From Siphonodentalium dalli (Eukaryota > Mollusca > Scaphopoda > Gadilida > Siphonodentaliidae): DNA of 64,000 nucleotides. A program made the translations under genes and the position numbers. The notes below the pieces were generated by a model. The model had not been told where the DNA came from, did not search any database, and saw only the letters and a list, made by a program, of their open reading frames with translations. The DNA lies in the NCBI GenBank assembly GCA_032622095.1, contig CP136064.1, forward strand, positions 111,090,004-111,154,003. Reading direction: 5' to 3'. Positions 23,821-35,129 of the stretch are shown in pieces. The first letter of the stretch is position 1; every line of letters starts with the position of its first letter.

Positions 23821-24751
23821 AACAAGAGCTACGCTGGGCGTGCAATTCGGCGGAAACTGGTAAAAAAGGGGCATAACTCTGGTAAAAATTGGGGGACGGA
23901 ACTCAAATTTGAACTTGACCTGTGTTTTGGTGGGAGAAATTAATATACCAAATTATCATTGAATCCGATAAGCTCTAGTAAAGTTATCGTCCGGACAACA
24001 AATTTCAGGGATTTTCTAAGTCAAATTACGTCAAATAAGGGGCATAACTCCGGTGAAAATTGGCGGACGGAACCCAAATTCGAACTTGAGCTGTCTTTTC
24101 TCCTAATAAACATACCAAATTTGATTGAAATCGGTTCACTCTAAATAAAGTTATCATCCGGACAACAAATTTCATGGATTTTCTAAGTCAAATTACGTCA
24201 AAAAAGGGGCCATAACTCTCACAAAAATTATCGGATTAAAACGAAATTCGGACTTGAGCTGTATTTCGATATATGTAATCCACAAAAAAACGGGTTTTGC
24301 GTATAAACATTTCAAACTCGAGTTATCATCCGGAAACCAAAAAACATAAGAAAAACAGAATTTTCTGAGTCGAAAAAGGGGCATAACTCTGCCAAAAATG
24401 GTCGAACAGAACCCAAGTTCGAACTTGACCTGTGTTTTGGTGGGAGAAAGTAATATACCATATTTGGATTCATTCCGATAAACTATACTAAAGTTATCAT
24501 CCGGACAACAAATTTCAAGGATTTTCTAAGTCAAAAAACGTAAAATAAGGGGCATAACTCCGGTGAAAATTGGCGGGCGGAACCCAAATTCGAACTTGAA
24601 CTTACTTTTCGGCTAATAAGCCCACATACCAAATTTTATTGAATTTGGTTCACTCTAACTAAAGTTATCATCCGGAAACCAGGTTAACGGATGGACGGAC
24701 GGACAGATCAATACTATAATACGGCCGTTTTTTCAAACGGGCGTATAAAAA
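23821..24751. mobile_element. Family F element, copy 2 (tandem-core)
   Basis: It starts aacaagagctacgctgggcg and ends acggccgttttttcaaacgg, gcgtataaaa. It aligns with 9941-10921 over its whole length with few differences, lacks 19 bp near the 5' end (after gtgcaat) and has a shorter ggacg microsatellite. The two copies appear recent. Confidence 0.75.
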
Positions 24752-25165
24752 TTAGAGCAATTTTCATTGTCACAAAGTGAATGACAAGGCAGTGATGGCA
24801 CCATCATTCAATTACCATTCCTTTTCACTATTGTATCTTTGGTAGCAAGATATTACTAAATTACTATTAATTTCGAAACCGAACATATTTACATTTTGAA
24901 AAGCGCAAAGTTTTCATGTGTACTCTGATAGGGTATCACCTAGTCAAAATAGCATGAGAAAGTGAGACCAAACTTTGGTTTATACCGATATATACAATAT
25001 GGGGTGTGGCAATCTATTTAATAAGAAAGCCCCATTGTCATATCAGTCCTGCATATATTACTCTCAGTGTATCTGAAATAAGATAGTTCAGGGACTATTG
25101 AGCGGTCACCTTTTCTGATGATACCTAAAAGTGATGGGTATAACTCACTTGAATCTTCGTCTTTA

Positions 25166-25544
25166 ACCCTTTACCCAACAGAAGGGCCCTGTGCCAATGC
25201 ATTCTCTTATATATGCGAGTCGACCATAGGTCGCCTCGCATATATAAGAGAATGCATTGGCTTAACACATTAAAAATTATAAAATTGTTAAAGAATGTAA
25301 GAAAAAATGGTAAAAAGTTTTTTAGGCCAATGCATTCTCTTATATATGCGAGGCGACCTATGGTCGACTCGCATATATAAGAGAATGCATTGGCACAGGG
25401 CATAGCTGTAACTATCACAATGTGGTCAAGGAGCCGGTTCCAATGATATCCATATTTGTATGGTTCTATTGAGACAGACCGGAGATATTTTAGGCTGTTG
25501 AAGCTTTATTTGGCCGGTTTTGGCCGGTTTGTTGGGTAAAGGGT
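25166..25544. mobile_element. Family B variant element (CCCTTTACCCAACA termini, TTAA-flanked)
   Basis: TTAACCCTTTACCCAACAGA at the left; TTGTTGGGTAAAGGG-TTAA at the right. It holds two hairpin modules in which gactcgcatatata pairs with tatatgcgagtcgac. Confidence 0.72.
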
Positions 25545-25682
25545 TAAAAGGTGAGCTAAAATTGAGTTTACAAACCAAAAAAAAAACACATTTTTCAGTT
25601 TTTTTTTCTTTTTTCGTCCTACCCAAGTTGATTATGGCAGAAAAAATCCGTAAACCACAAAATAAAAAAAACCCTGGCCTAA

Positions 25683-25830
25683 TCAAAGTAATCGATTACA
25701 AAATTTGGAGTAATCACCTGTAATCAGTAATCATGACATTCTTTGATTACAAGTAATTGTAATCAATTACTTTCAAATGTACCTGTAATCATGATTACAT
25801 TTTGATTACTTTTTGATTACTTTTACTAAA
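25683..25830. mobile_element. hAT-like terminus remnant rich in gtaatc/gattac
   Basis: caaagtaatcgattac and a dozen gtaatc or gattac motifs continue the cagggttggggtaatcg half at 22799-22816. Together they look like one end of a hAT element split by the Harbinger-like insertion. No opposite end was found. Confidence 0.45.
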
Positions 25831-25990
25831 ATATCCATAAGAGCAATTGGATACTCATAGTCTCACAGTGTAGCACTGTGGAGTGTGCACAGATACAAAT
25901 ATCATATCATAAAGTTAGTACAATTTTTTCATGTGGTACACTGTGTGCATTCTGGCAGTGGACACAGATAACACACAATTGTTACACCCC

Positions 25991-26095
25991 GAGAGCTTTC
26001 CGATGAATGGCAACAAGCCATATTTCTGACTAAATCCTGAAAAGTTACCCATAATTCTGCTGTGGTTAAGGAGTCGATTACTTAGGGCATTACTG
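25991..26095. mobile_element. Family A half-copy (right arm only)
   Basis: It begins at the palindrome axis (gagagctttccgatgaatgg) and runs to ggcattactg followed by TA. The left arm is absent. Confidence 0.8.
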
Positions 26096-26989
26096 TACCA
26101 TAACTATGGACAAAACTGAATGGACAAAACCCTTTCAATATTGTTTCCCACATGGTTCATGAGTGAACCAATGATCATTCAAATCTTGCCTACGATGATT
26201 GAGATAGAGATCTCCAAAGTTGTTATGAACAGACTTCATTTGTGGGGGATAATAAAACTTTAGGTGGATCTTTATGAAAATCACAAAGATATGAAAGCTA
26301 ATATTGTGATCTAGAACATCTGAGAGTTGATCAATTTCTTTCTATAGGAAAAAATTAATTTTCTCTTGAAAATGAGGAAGCAAGATAAATTGGTCTGTTA
26401 TTTTGACCCAGACAATAAAATTGAAACTTACATATGTTAAGAAATCTATTTTTTCAATGTAACTATTAATTGTAGTTGACGATGGAAGATGTAGTAATTA
26501 CTATGATTATTACCCTGAAATTTTCTATTTCTATGCCACCTTAACTGCACCCAAGGACACATAAGTTTATATCAAAGTACTTCCCAGGAGATGGGAGCGA
26601 TTGCTCTCGCACCTGTATGCACTTGCAATTTTTAATTTACTGGTGCTAAAATTTGCACTCGTCCCTCTTGTCAAAATGTTTATGGTCATTGTAATCGTTG
26701 ATTAAATTTTAAACTATTTGAAGGTATATTTGGAACCTTTCCCATCTCAGTTAAATTATTGGCACGTGAAAGTGTAACTGGACATAGGTCTATCACACAG
26801 TGACATTTTGTTAGAGAAAAACCCAACTTACGATTATATTATGGGTTCAATTACACCTGTCTTCTGAATTGTGGGAGCAAATATAAACTAATTTCGCTGT
26901 GTTTTCCTCGTGGGAAGGACTGAGATCATGATATACAATGTCAGTCCTAAGAGCGGTGTCAAGTGAGTTTGTATTTAAGTTTACAAACA
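26096..26989. other. Non-coding DNA
   Basis: No recognisable gene or element. Confidence 0.5.
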
Positions 26990-27670
26990 ATAAAATAACA
27001 ATAAAAGGTCGCCGACCACGTGCCCCCCGAAAAGGCGGCTTTTTATTGAGGATAGGTTTTTTTAACTCTGTCAAAAATCATCGGACCATGACCAAATTCA
27101 AATTTTCCCTTTGTCTTCTGATTTTGAACCACATACCAAAGATAAAGGGATTCAAGGACCAAAACTCCGACAAAAATGGGCTGACCAAACCCATGTTTCC
27201 AACTTAACCTGTATTTGGAGGTGATAACCTCGCATACCAAATTTGGTTCAGATCCAATATCACAAACTAAAGTTATCATCTGGAGACCTCAATATGACCA
27301 AATTTTAAGTCGTAAAGGGTCCATAACTCCAGCAAAAATTGGCAGACTAAACCCATACTTGAACTTAACCTGTATTTTGAGCTGGCTTAAATTTGGTTTT
27401 GATCTGATAACCCAAAATAAAGTTATCATCCGGAAACTTTCCAAACAGACGGATGGATTATAATTCGAAAAGGGGCCATATCTCCAGTACTGTAAAAATG
27501 GGCAGACCAAACCCACATTCGAACTTGACCTGTATTTTGAGCTGATAAACTCACATACCAAATTTGGTTTTGATCTGATGACCCAAAATAAAGTTGTCAT
27601 CCAAAATTTTTCCGAACAGATGGACAGACGGAAGGAAGGACGGACAGCAGCTATTTTAATAGTCCCCAAA
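26990..27670. repeat. Family F-related tandem-core copy
   Basis: Units of about 120-180 bp with ccataactccagcaaaaatt, gacctgtattttgagctgat and aaagttatcatccggaaac; ends in ggacagacggaaggaaggac. It is more diverged than 9941-10921. Confidence 0.7.
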
Positions 27671-28001
27671 AAAAATCTAAAAAATCAGGGGACAATAAGT
27701 CAGGCAAAGCATACTGGAGAAATATGGGTACTTCAGGGTGCCTTAAGGACTGGGAATGTTGAATTGATTTTAACTATGATAGGGAATTTCTGCCCCTGGA
27801 GCCAGTCAGTAAAACTAGTAGTAAACATAATCAGTAGACTGTATCATATCTGGAGATCTAGACTAAAATAGTTCCATCTAACAATATCCATGAATATTTT
27901 ATTAGTAATTAATGTACAGCTTTTTCCAATGAAACTTGTCCCTATATAGAATGGACTCAGTCACTCAAATAGAACTTAACTACATAAGATAAATAATTTA
28001 A

Positions 28002-28261
28002 CCCTTCCCTTTCTATACTAAAGCATCATTTATGAGTGGTTATCCAACAGGAAATGTTTAGATAATAAGTTCAAAACAAACGACCATAGATCGTTTGATG
28101 AACTTATTATCTAAACATTTCCCTCACTAAATAGGGCTCCTTCTGCACTTTTATTTATCTGTCATCTGCTTTATCACATTAACATCACTCCAAATCAATA
28201 ATAGACCATTCCGATGTACACTTATTAACTGACTGGAAGAATCCAGTTAGTATAGAAAGGG
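28002..28261. mobile_element. Family C MITE, best-preserved copy
   Basis: TTAA-CCCTTCCCTTTCTATACTA at the left, TTAGTATAGAAAGGG-TTAG at the right, about 260 bp. An internal hairpin has 24 bp perfect arms (28050-28073 and 28099-28122, ggaaatgtttagataataag...). It is non-coding. Confidence 0.82.
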
Positions 28262-28677
28262 TTAGGTAATCTCCAATAAAACTTAAGCCAAATCTTTCAT
28301 GTTATTCTCGATAGGAAGTTAATTTTAAGATCTAATTTCAATACAACTTTGGTGATATGGTCTTTTTATGTTATTGTGGTGACCATCCAGAAATCCGTCT
28401 GTTGGCACATGACCAATTTAATAGTCAAGTTTGAATAGAGAAATCCTTGTTTTTGGTCTGAATGATGTCCATATTTAAATATAGGACGAAGTTGAAATTT
28501 CAACTCTCCCAGTCCATTTTGGCAAAAGATATTAGCATAGTGATGAATTGAACGGTTTCATTCCAGATGAGAATTAAAAACTATATGTGACAGTATTTGA
28601 ATTATTTGTGACTTCGTTAATGTTTTTTTCTGATTCTGAAGACAATGCAATAGAAATTATCAGAAACAAAACATTTG
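28262..28677. other. Non-coding DNA
   Basis: Nothing recognised. Confidence 0.5.
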
Positions 28678-29003
28678 CAGGCCTGCAGATTTGAGGCGAA
28701 CGACCGTTCGGTTCGCCTGGAGGTTACCTAAAATGAAAATGCCGCAAACAAAAAACAGGTCATGCCAGTTTTCTGTAGGTCTCGTGATCACTGATCCTCA
28801 CCTTTAATAATTATAGCTCAATCAAGTCCAAATATGAGATATTCAACATTATTAGTTCAATGAGTTGCCAATTAGTAGTTAATAATGCCAGTTTTAGTGA
28901 TTATAACAATTTGTGTAACTCTTCTGGTAACCTATGGGTTACCTAAGCCTAAAACAGGTGAACTAAAAATAGGTTACGCTATATTTGGAAATCGGCAGGC
29001 CTG
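28678..29003. mobile_element. CAGGCCTG-ended foldback element, 326 bp
   Basis: caggcctgcagattt at the left and aaatcggcaggcctg at the right, flanked by ATTTG on both sides (28673-28677, 29004-29008). Internal short palindromes include gaacgaccgttcg. It is related at its ends to 30605-31189. hAT5/hAT6-type elements have 5-6 bp duplications, a possible home for it. Confidence 0.65.
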
Positions 29004-29569
29004 ATTTGTCTTGTATTGATGTTTATAGATAAACATAACTCAAAATATAAGCCCAACTTTAAGATAAAAGTGCTAAACCCCAAAATTGAGGTTCAGGCCC
29101 TTTTTATAAAAATCGGCCGGCAACACTAATTGCCTTGCCACAAAGTACTACAGAATCCAAATCAAACAGAAAGTGGTTGCACCTTCCTGAAAGATCCCAA
29201 TTGTGAGACCGATTAGTGAGCATCTTTATCATCAATACTTTGGTTAGAGATCTATAACACTACTGCAGATCATATCCTTCTTAAATGTGGGATACCAGTT
29301 ACCCATACAAAAGTAGAGAAAAAATATAATTTTAGCACCTCTCTTTAATTTCAACTAGTTATTGCCTTCTGTTCCAAAACAAGATCATGTGTCAAATTTC
29401 AGTTTCAGAGTTTTAATACTGCTGAGTGTTCATGTATCAGACTCCATGGAGCGGGATCTGCCTTGAGAATATTATTCAAGCGTTACATAAATTAGTGTAT
29501 AGATTTGGTGTTGGTGTTGACCGTGATATTTAAACTTAGGATCTGAAGTCACACGGAATGCAAATGGTA

Positions 29570-30002
29570 CACTATATATATATTAAAGAGTAGGATCTGT
29601 CTGCCCGTCTGTCCAGCAGATTTTTCTACCAGATTGTTGGTCCGATTTCAACAAAATTTGGTGTGGTGACTTGGGGTACCCTGGCTGAGGTTATAACTGC
29701 GTTAGTTTTTCAAAATTTGTATTTAAAACAAGAGCATTGCTAGGTCTTAACAAAATCCGCCGTTTAGCCATTTCAAATTGTACTACAGCAAAATAAAATA
29801 ATAATTTGAGCTTACATTTGAAGAATATCTAATATACCCCTTATTTCAATGGCAAAATGCAGTCAAATTATAAGTCGAAAAATGGCCATAACTCATGTGA
29901 AAATAATTAGACAGAACCTATATTCGAACTGGGCCGTTAGTTTTAGCCACAGTCCCCTCTGACGCTGAATAAAGGCTCACAAAGGGAGCCTGTTTCAGCT
30001 AG
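29570..30002 (+). mobile_element. Helitron-like element with nested family F fragment
   Basis: The 3' end has hairpin ggctcacaaagggagcc (29974-29990), 8 nt, then CTAG-T at 29999-30003. The 5' side has taggatctgtctgcccgtct, like other members, but the exact start is unclear. A family F-like stretch (aaaacaagagcattgctagg) begins at about 29726. Confidence 0.6.
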
Positions 30003-30604
30003 TTATCCTATATCAGGGGAATCTTTTACTTCTTATGTCTGTACTGCATTACAAATTTGTTTTTTTCACGAAGGCTGAGTTCATGTGATGGCGGCAGTAG
30101 AGTGTTCTCTGAAAGGGTAATGTTGGGTAGTGATTCAAAGAGCACTTTTCTTTCCCTGTCTGCAAATCATAGTTCATGCTGTTGGTGACCAATTTGGGAA
30201 ATGACCGAGGTAAATTTATATTGGCTTTGTGGCGAAAAAGTTTCAAGCGTAGATAGTCAGCAATCACCTCTCAGAATATCAACAGATGTCACTAAAACCA
30301 TTACACTCATTAATAGTTAAAGATGCACAATCCGATTTGTTGGTCCCCGTATCATCCCATTACAACATCGGTATTTCACCAAAAGCCGATTTAGTTCTTC
30401 AAATTAGTTTATTACCAATAAATAATTACAACAATACCAAGTACGGTATAATATTTGCCAAAAAAATTCATATAATAAAAAACATTCTTGGTAGTTTGGA
30501 CGGTGAGCGAGTGTGGTTTACCACTTTCATACATGTATATGGTGATGCCTAGTTCAAACTTTAATTCCCCAACACATGTCATTACAAGTGTAAACAAACA
30601 TCAA

Positions 30605-31189
30605 CAGGCCTGGCCCTTTGAAATTGGAAGGAGGGCAATGATCGCCCTCCTTAATATATCCCAGGAGGGCTATTTTATCTGACCATATGATGCGAAGCAT
30701 CATCCGAGTCTCGCAGAGGCGAGCGGGGGTGAGTTTGAGAGGGTGTGTCCCCCTCTCATGATTAGGGGGGTCCTCCCCCGGGAAATTTTTAATATGTAGT
30801 GTCCCTGAGAGCGATTCTGGCATATATTTGTGGATTTTGTTCAGTGTTTCTTGAGGGAAAAAATGTAGTTTTGTGTGACCCACATTATGTGAGTAAAGGG
30901 GGGATGCCCTATAGCAGAAGAGTCCACAATTAGAGGTACCATGTCTTACCCACCGGAAGCTGACATAAGCTAATGATAGGTAGAGCACTCTGCTGTATAG
31001 GCATATATGTATATGCATATGTAAACCATAATATTTATATACTTATTAAAAGATACCAACACTGAATTTTTTTAATTTTTTTTTTTTTATTATACTTACG
31101 CGAGGAGGGCGATAGGCGCCCTCCTTATTTTAATTTCAGGCGGGCGGAGGCGGGCGAGGGCGATCGCCCGCCTTAAAAGGCCAGGCCTG
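30605..31189. mobile_element. CAGGCCTGGCC-ended foldback element with 6 bp TSD
   Basis: A 585 bp element, caggcctggcccttt to aaaaggccaggcctg, flanked by catcaa at 30599-30604 and 31190-31195. Near each end are ggagggc..gccctcc hairpins; the right end is very G+C-rich. It has no transposase; the 154-codon minus-strand frame is an artefact of the repeat. Confidence 0.78.
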
Positions 31190-31195
31190 CATCAA

Positions 31196-32462
31196 TTTCC
31201 ATTTGTAGTCAGAATGGTGTTATATAATATGTCTATTTGCATGAATAAAATATAACTACTGATTCCCAAATCTATGTATCAACACACCAATTATCACATG
31301 ATAACTTAATTTTTGATCACCATGCAAATGTATGCAATAGATAGTAGTGTATGCAGAATTTCATGTAAATTTGCCAAGAAGTTTTGGGGTTGTCTCAATG
31401 TAACCAATTTTTACATGGGCCTTATCTGATTTCTGTCCAAAAAAATTATTCTGGTTACAGATGTGAGACATAATGTGTTTTAATAGTGAATGTGAAATTG
31501 ACAATTCCTTTTATGTCTATTTCAAATAAAATATGTTGATGACTAATGAGTAACAGGTAACCATTTTGAGCAATTAGTCAATGTTAACTGTACATTAATA
31601 AACAAATATAGAAGGGTTCGGTTCAATCCTTCAGATAACATTAAAGTGTCCATATAGGGTTGTTATTTAGGTAAACTTCTCACATAACCCAGGTAAGATT
31701 GTGTCGCATATTCATTTAGGGATAACCATAGAGTCAAGACACCATACCCGGGTAACACTTGAAATGACCCTGCATTGTAGCAATACAATATTTATATATC
31801 TGATCAGATGATTTGGTTTCAACAATGATTGGATCAATGTCACTGATATAATAACAGGTTAATCAAGTAGAGGTCTACTCAAGTGGAAACAAGCAAAACT
31901 GTGTTTTAAAAAAATAGGATTATTACAAAGCACTGACAAGTTTTGTATCGTTTCGCTCTGTGAGGTCTTCATGCGGATATCCAGACAGTTAAACAAATGA
32001 CAATGCGCAAATGACAATGATAAATACGCAGAACGACAATAGTGTGATGATGGGTTTGTTAATATGGAACGCATACTAGTGTGGAAGGATAGAATGAGAG
32101 GCACAGCCTCGAGTCCTATCCAGACCTGTTAATTGTCACGGATTCCCTGTGAGACTCCCGCTTTCAGCAATAATCAGCATCTCACAGTGTCACGGGGACA
32201 CCTCCTAATCTCATGGTTTGAAACAATCTTCTCAAACAAAAAAATAATTAAAAGTTACTTTCGTTTTCGTTGTACTATAACGCGGTAAGTGAGAATATGC
32301 GAGACTACATGGGTGCGATTGTTTAGCGTTCGGTGCAGACACTGTTGTTACGCAATAATACCGCGATAGCTTGGAGTAGCTGCCAATGTGCCGCGGGTAA
32401 TTAGTCTGGCAATAAATGGTTTGTCGCCAAATGTTTTAACAAACAAAGGAGGAATGAGATGA
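31196..32462. other. Non-coding DNA
   Basis: No exon or named element is seen. Confidence 0.5.
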
Positions 32463-32663
32463 GTAACATCACGTTATATAGCTAGTGAGATCAGAGAAAC
32501 ATTAAACCCGGAAGTGTTAGTCAATGTGGCTACTCGTTTCAAACTGAAAGTAGATTACGACGTTCTGCAGGACGAGTTCAATGACTTCTCAACGGACAGT
32601 GAACTACCTACGTTCAACATAGAACGTGATCGTGTGGATAATATAAGTTACACGGCTTGTTGA
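32463..32663 (+). pseudogene. Coding remnant, probable transposase C-terminus
   Basis: An open frame of 66 codons without ATG ends at TGA 32661-32663. It reads ETLNPEVLVNVATRFKLKVD and then DVLQDEFNDFSTDSELP, a charged, protein-like composition unlike the surrounding noise. The D--L--EF-DF----ELP pattern reminds me of the C-terminal segment of uncharacterised hAT/ZBED-like transposase proteins, a judgement from memory. The last six codons overlap a 136 bp palindrome, so the frame terminates inside a repeat. The upstream part of the protein is absent. Confidence 0.5.
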
Positions 32664-32783
32664 GGGGGGATACGGTGTGGTATGCCCCGGTAGATGCTCG
32701 TATCCCCCGAGGCGATAGCCGAGGGGGATACGAGAGTCGACCGGGGCATACCACACCGTATCCCCCCTCAACAAGCCGTGTAA
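32648..32783. repeat. 136 bp palindrome with 44 bp perfect arms
   Basis: 32648-32691 (ttacacggcttgttgagggg...) is the exact inverse complement of 32740-32783. A second nested inverted repeat (ctcgtatcccccgaggc / gccgagggggatacgag) fills the loop, so the whole can form one long hairpin. Confidence 0.92.
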
Positions 32784-33124
32784 TGTATTTATCCCCGGTC
32801 CCTATTAACAAGATATTCACACAGACATAAAGCGCGGAAACGAGCCATGAACAGTAACTCTATTTGATTAGACTGCTCATACGATGAATATATTTATATA
32901 GCTGTTTCCACAATTTGTCCATAAATACTTGCTGGCCTTGCTTACTTTTGGAATCTATATGTTAGAAGATATAAAAGAGAGCAATACACTTCAAAAATAG
33001 TAATAGTAAATGAGTCAGACAACCTAAATAAATCAAGCAAGAGTAGCAAGATAACATCACACCAGGAATCAACGTGGCTTTGAAAGATGTACATTAGACT
33101 TTCAAACTTTTGCAGGGTCATAAA

Positions 33125-34693
33125 TATTCTACTAGGGGCATACGAGATTGTTATGACCTTGTAAAATCTGTCTTCTCTATATAGCGACACGACAATTTTT
33201 GCGGTGTAATATCAGTTTTACATGGGGCATACGAGATTGTTATGACCCGTGTAAAATCTGTCTTCTCTATATAGCGACTTGCGGGGTAATATAAGTTTTA
33301 CACGGGGCATACGAGAGTGTTATGACCTTGTAAAATCTGTCTTCTCTATATAGCGACGACAATTTTTGCGGGGTAATATCACTTTTACACGGGGCATACG
33401 AGATTGTTATGACCCGTGTAAAATCTGTCTTCTCTATATAGCGATGACAATTTTTGCGGAGTAATATCAGTTTTACATGGGGCATACGAGATTGTTATGA
33501 CCCGTGTAAAATATGTCTTCTTTATATAGCGACGACAATTTTTGCGGGGTAATATCAGTTTTACATGGGGCATACGAGATTGTTATGACCTTGTAAAATC
33601 TGTCTTCTCTATATAGCGACGACAATTTTTGCGGGGTAATATCAGTTTTACACGGGGCATACGAGATTGTTATGATCCGTGTAAACTCTGTCTTCTCTAT
33701 ATAGCGACGACAATTTTTGCGGGGTAATATCAGTTTTACACGGGGCATACGAGATTGTTATGACCCGTGTAAAATCTGTCTTCTTTATATAGCGACGACA
33801 ATTTTTGCGGGGTAATATCAGTTTTACATGGGGCATACGAGATTGTTATGACCTTGTAAAATCTGTCTTCTCAATATAGCGACACGACAATTTTTGCGGG
33901 GTAATATCAGTTTTACATGGGGCATACGAGATTGTTATGACCCGTGTAAAATCTGTCTTCTCTATATAGCGACGACAATTTTTGAGGGGTAATATCAGTT
34001 TTACACGGGGCATACGAGATTGTTATGACCTTTTAAAATATGTCTTCTCTATATAGCGACGACAATTTTTGCGGGGTAATATCAGTTTTACACGGGGCAT
34101 ACGAGATTGTTATGACCTTGTAAAATCTGTCTTCTCTATATAGCGACGACAATTTTTGCGGGGTAATATCACTTTTACACGGGGCCTACGAGATTGTTAT
34201 GACCCGTGTAAAATCTGTCTTCTCTATATAGCGACGACAATTTTTGCGGGGTAATATCAGTTTTACACGGGGCATACGAGATTGTTATGACCCGTGTAAA
34301 ATCTGTCTTCTCTATATAGCGACGACAAATTTTGCGGGGTAATATCAGTTTTACACGGGGCATACGAGATTGTTATGACCTTTTAAAATATGTCTTCTCT
34401 ATATAGCGTAGACAATTTTTCGGGGTAATATCAGTTTTACACGGGGCATACGAGATTGTTATGACCTTGTAAAATCTGTCTTCTCTATATAGCGACGACA
34501 ATTTTTGCGGGGTAATATCACTTTTACACGGGGCCTACGAGATTGTTATGACCCGTGTAAAATCTGTCTTCTCTATATAGCGACGACAATTTTTGCGGGG
34601 TAATATCAGTTTTACACGGGGCATACGAGATTGTTATGACCCGTGTAAAATCTGTCTTCTCTATATAGCGACGACAATTTTTGCGGGGTAATA
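33125..34693. repeat. Satellite-like tandem array, 87-88 bp unit, about 18 copies
   Basis: The unit contains ggggcatacgagattgttat, gacccgtgtaaaatctgtct, tctctatatagcgacgacaa and tttttgcggggtaatatcag. Each unit has 11 bp inverse arms cccgtgtaaaa / ttttacacggg, so every monomer can fold. Variants: some copies have gaccttgtaaaa, breaking the arm, and a few are short. The minus-strand frames through it are translation of the repeat, not genes. Confidence 0.95.
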
Positions 34694-35129
34694 CGAAATA
34701 AGTGTTTCCTGTTTAGTTAACATATATCGAACAAGAACACCGGGATACGGCGTGGTATGGCCCTAGAAGAACAATGGTGCCTAAGAAGGCTTACAATTCT
34801 ACAGAGGGGATAACTGGTGGTACAAAGTGATAGCTTGCAAACTAAACAGCAATGGCGACTGTTATGAATTGGATGTAACTAGCAATATGATGAAGCTTTC
34901 AAAAACATCACTAAAGTGAATACAAAGACAAACATAAATAGACACATTTGTATTCACTCAGTGATGTGTTCAAATTGAAATAAAGCTACATGATATTGTT
35001 AGTTTAACATGCAATTATATAGCTATATAGTGTTTTACATGTGTGTTTATGGTCTGTGCTCTTGTTGATTGTTTAATTTGTGACATGTTGAGTTTTATAT
35101 ACATATATCATAATAAAATTTTAAAATAA
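34694..35129. other. Right flank of the satellite
   Basis: 34741-34770 (cgggatacggcgtggtatgg) resembles the palindrome at 32666-32690, so the array may lie inside one element. The remainder is AT-rich and unrecognised. Confidence 0.45.

Larger units (their letters stand above)
22820..25679. mobile_element. 2.86 kb Harbinger-like element with TAA TSD, carrying an ORF
   Basis: The left end ggcgacggttttttgatttt.. and the inverse of the right end (ggccagggttttttttattt..) agree over about 35 bp through tgtggtttac. TAA flanks both sides (22817-22819, 25680-25682). The flanks join as one sequence, ggggtaatcg-taa-tcaaagtaatcg, itself like a hAT terminus. Inside are a 100-codon ORF (23116-23418), family F copy 2 and a family B variant. 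3 bp TAA duplication with G-ending termini fits PIF/Harbinger; no transposase is seen. Confidence 0.75.

Noticed and set aside
25565-25723. Poly-A/T flanked retrocopy
   Set aside because: The A/T runs are the right terminus of the Harbinger-like element, not a poly-A tail.
27289-27669. 126-codon minus-strand ORF with repeated 'MITLFWVIRSKPNLV'
   Set aside because: The peptide repeat is the translation of family F tandem units and recurs at 10336, 24193 and 50151.
30554-31018. 154-codon minus-strand ORF, the longest in the window
   Set aside because: It spans the boundary of the foldback element 30605-31189; composition is low in protein character, with no splice signals or recognisable motifs.
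33267-34363. Series of minus-strand ORFs (62-91 codons) with repeated 'ITPQKLSSLYREDRFY'
   Set aside because: They are translations of the 88 bp satellite; spacing equals the repeat unit and there is no gene context.
33125-34693. CRISPR-like array
   Set aside because: Direct tandem repetition without unique spacers, in eukaryotic DNA.
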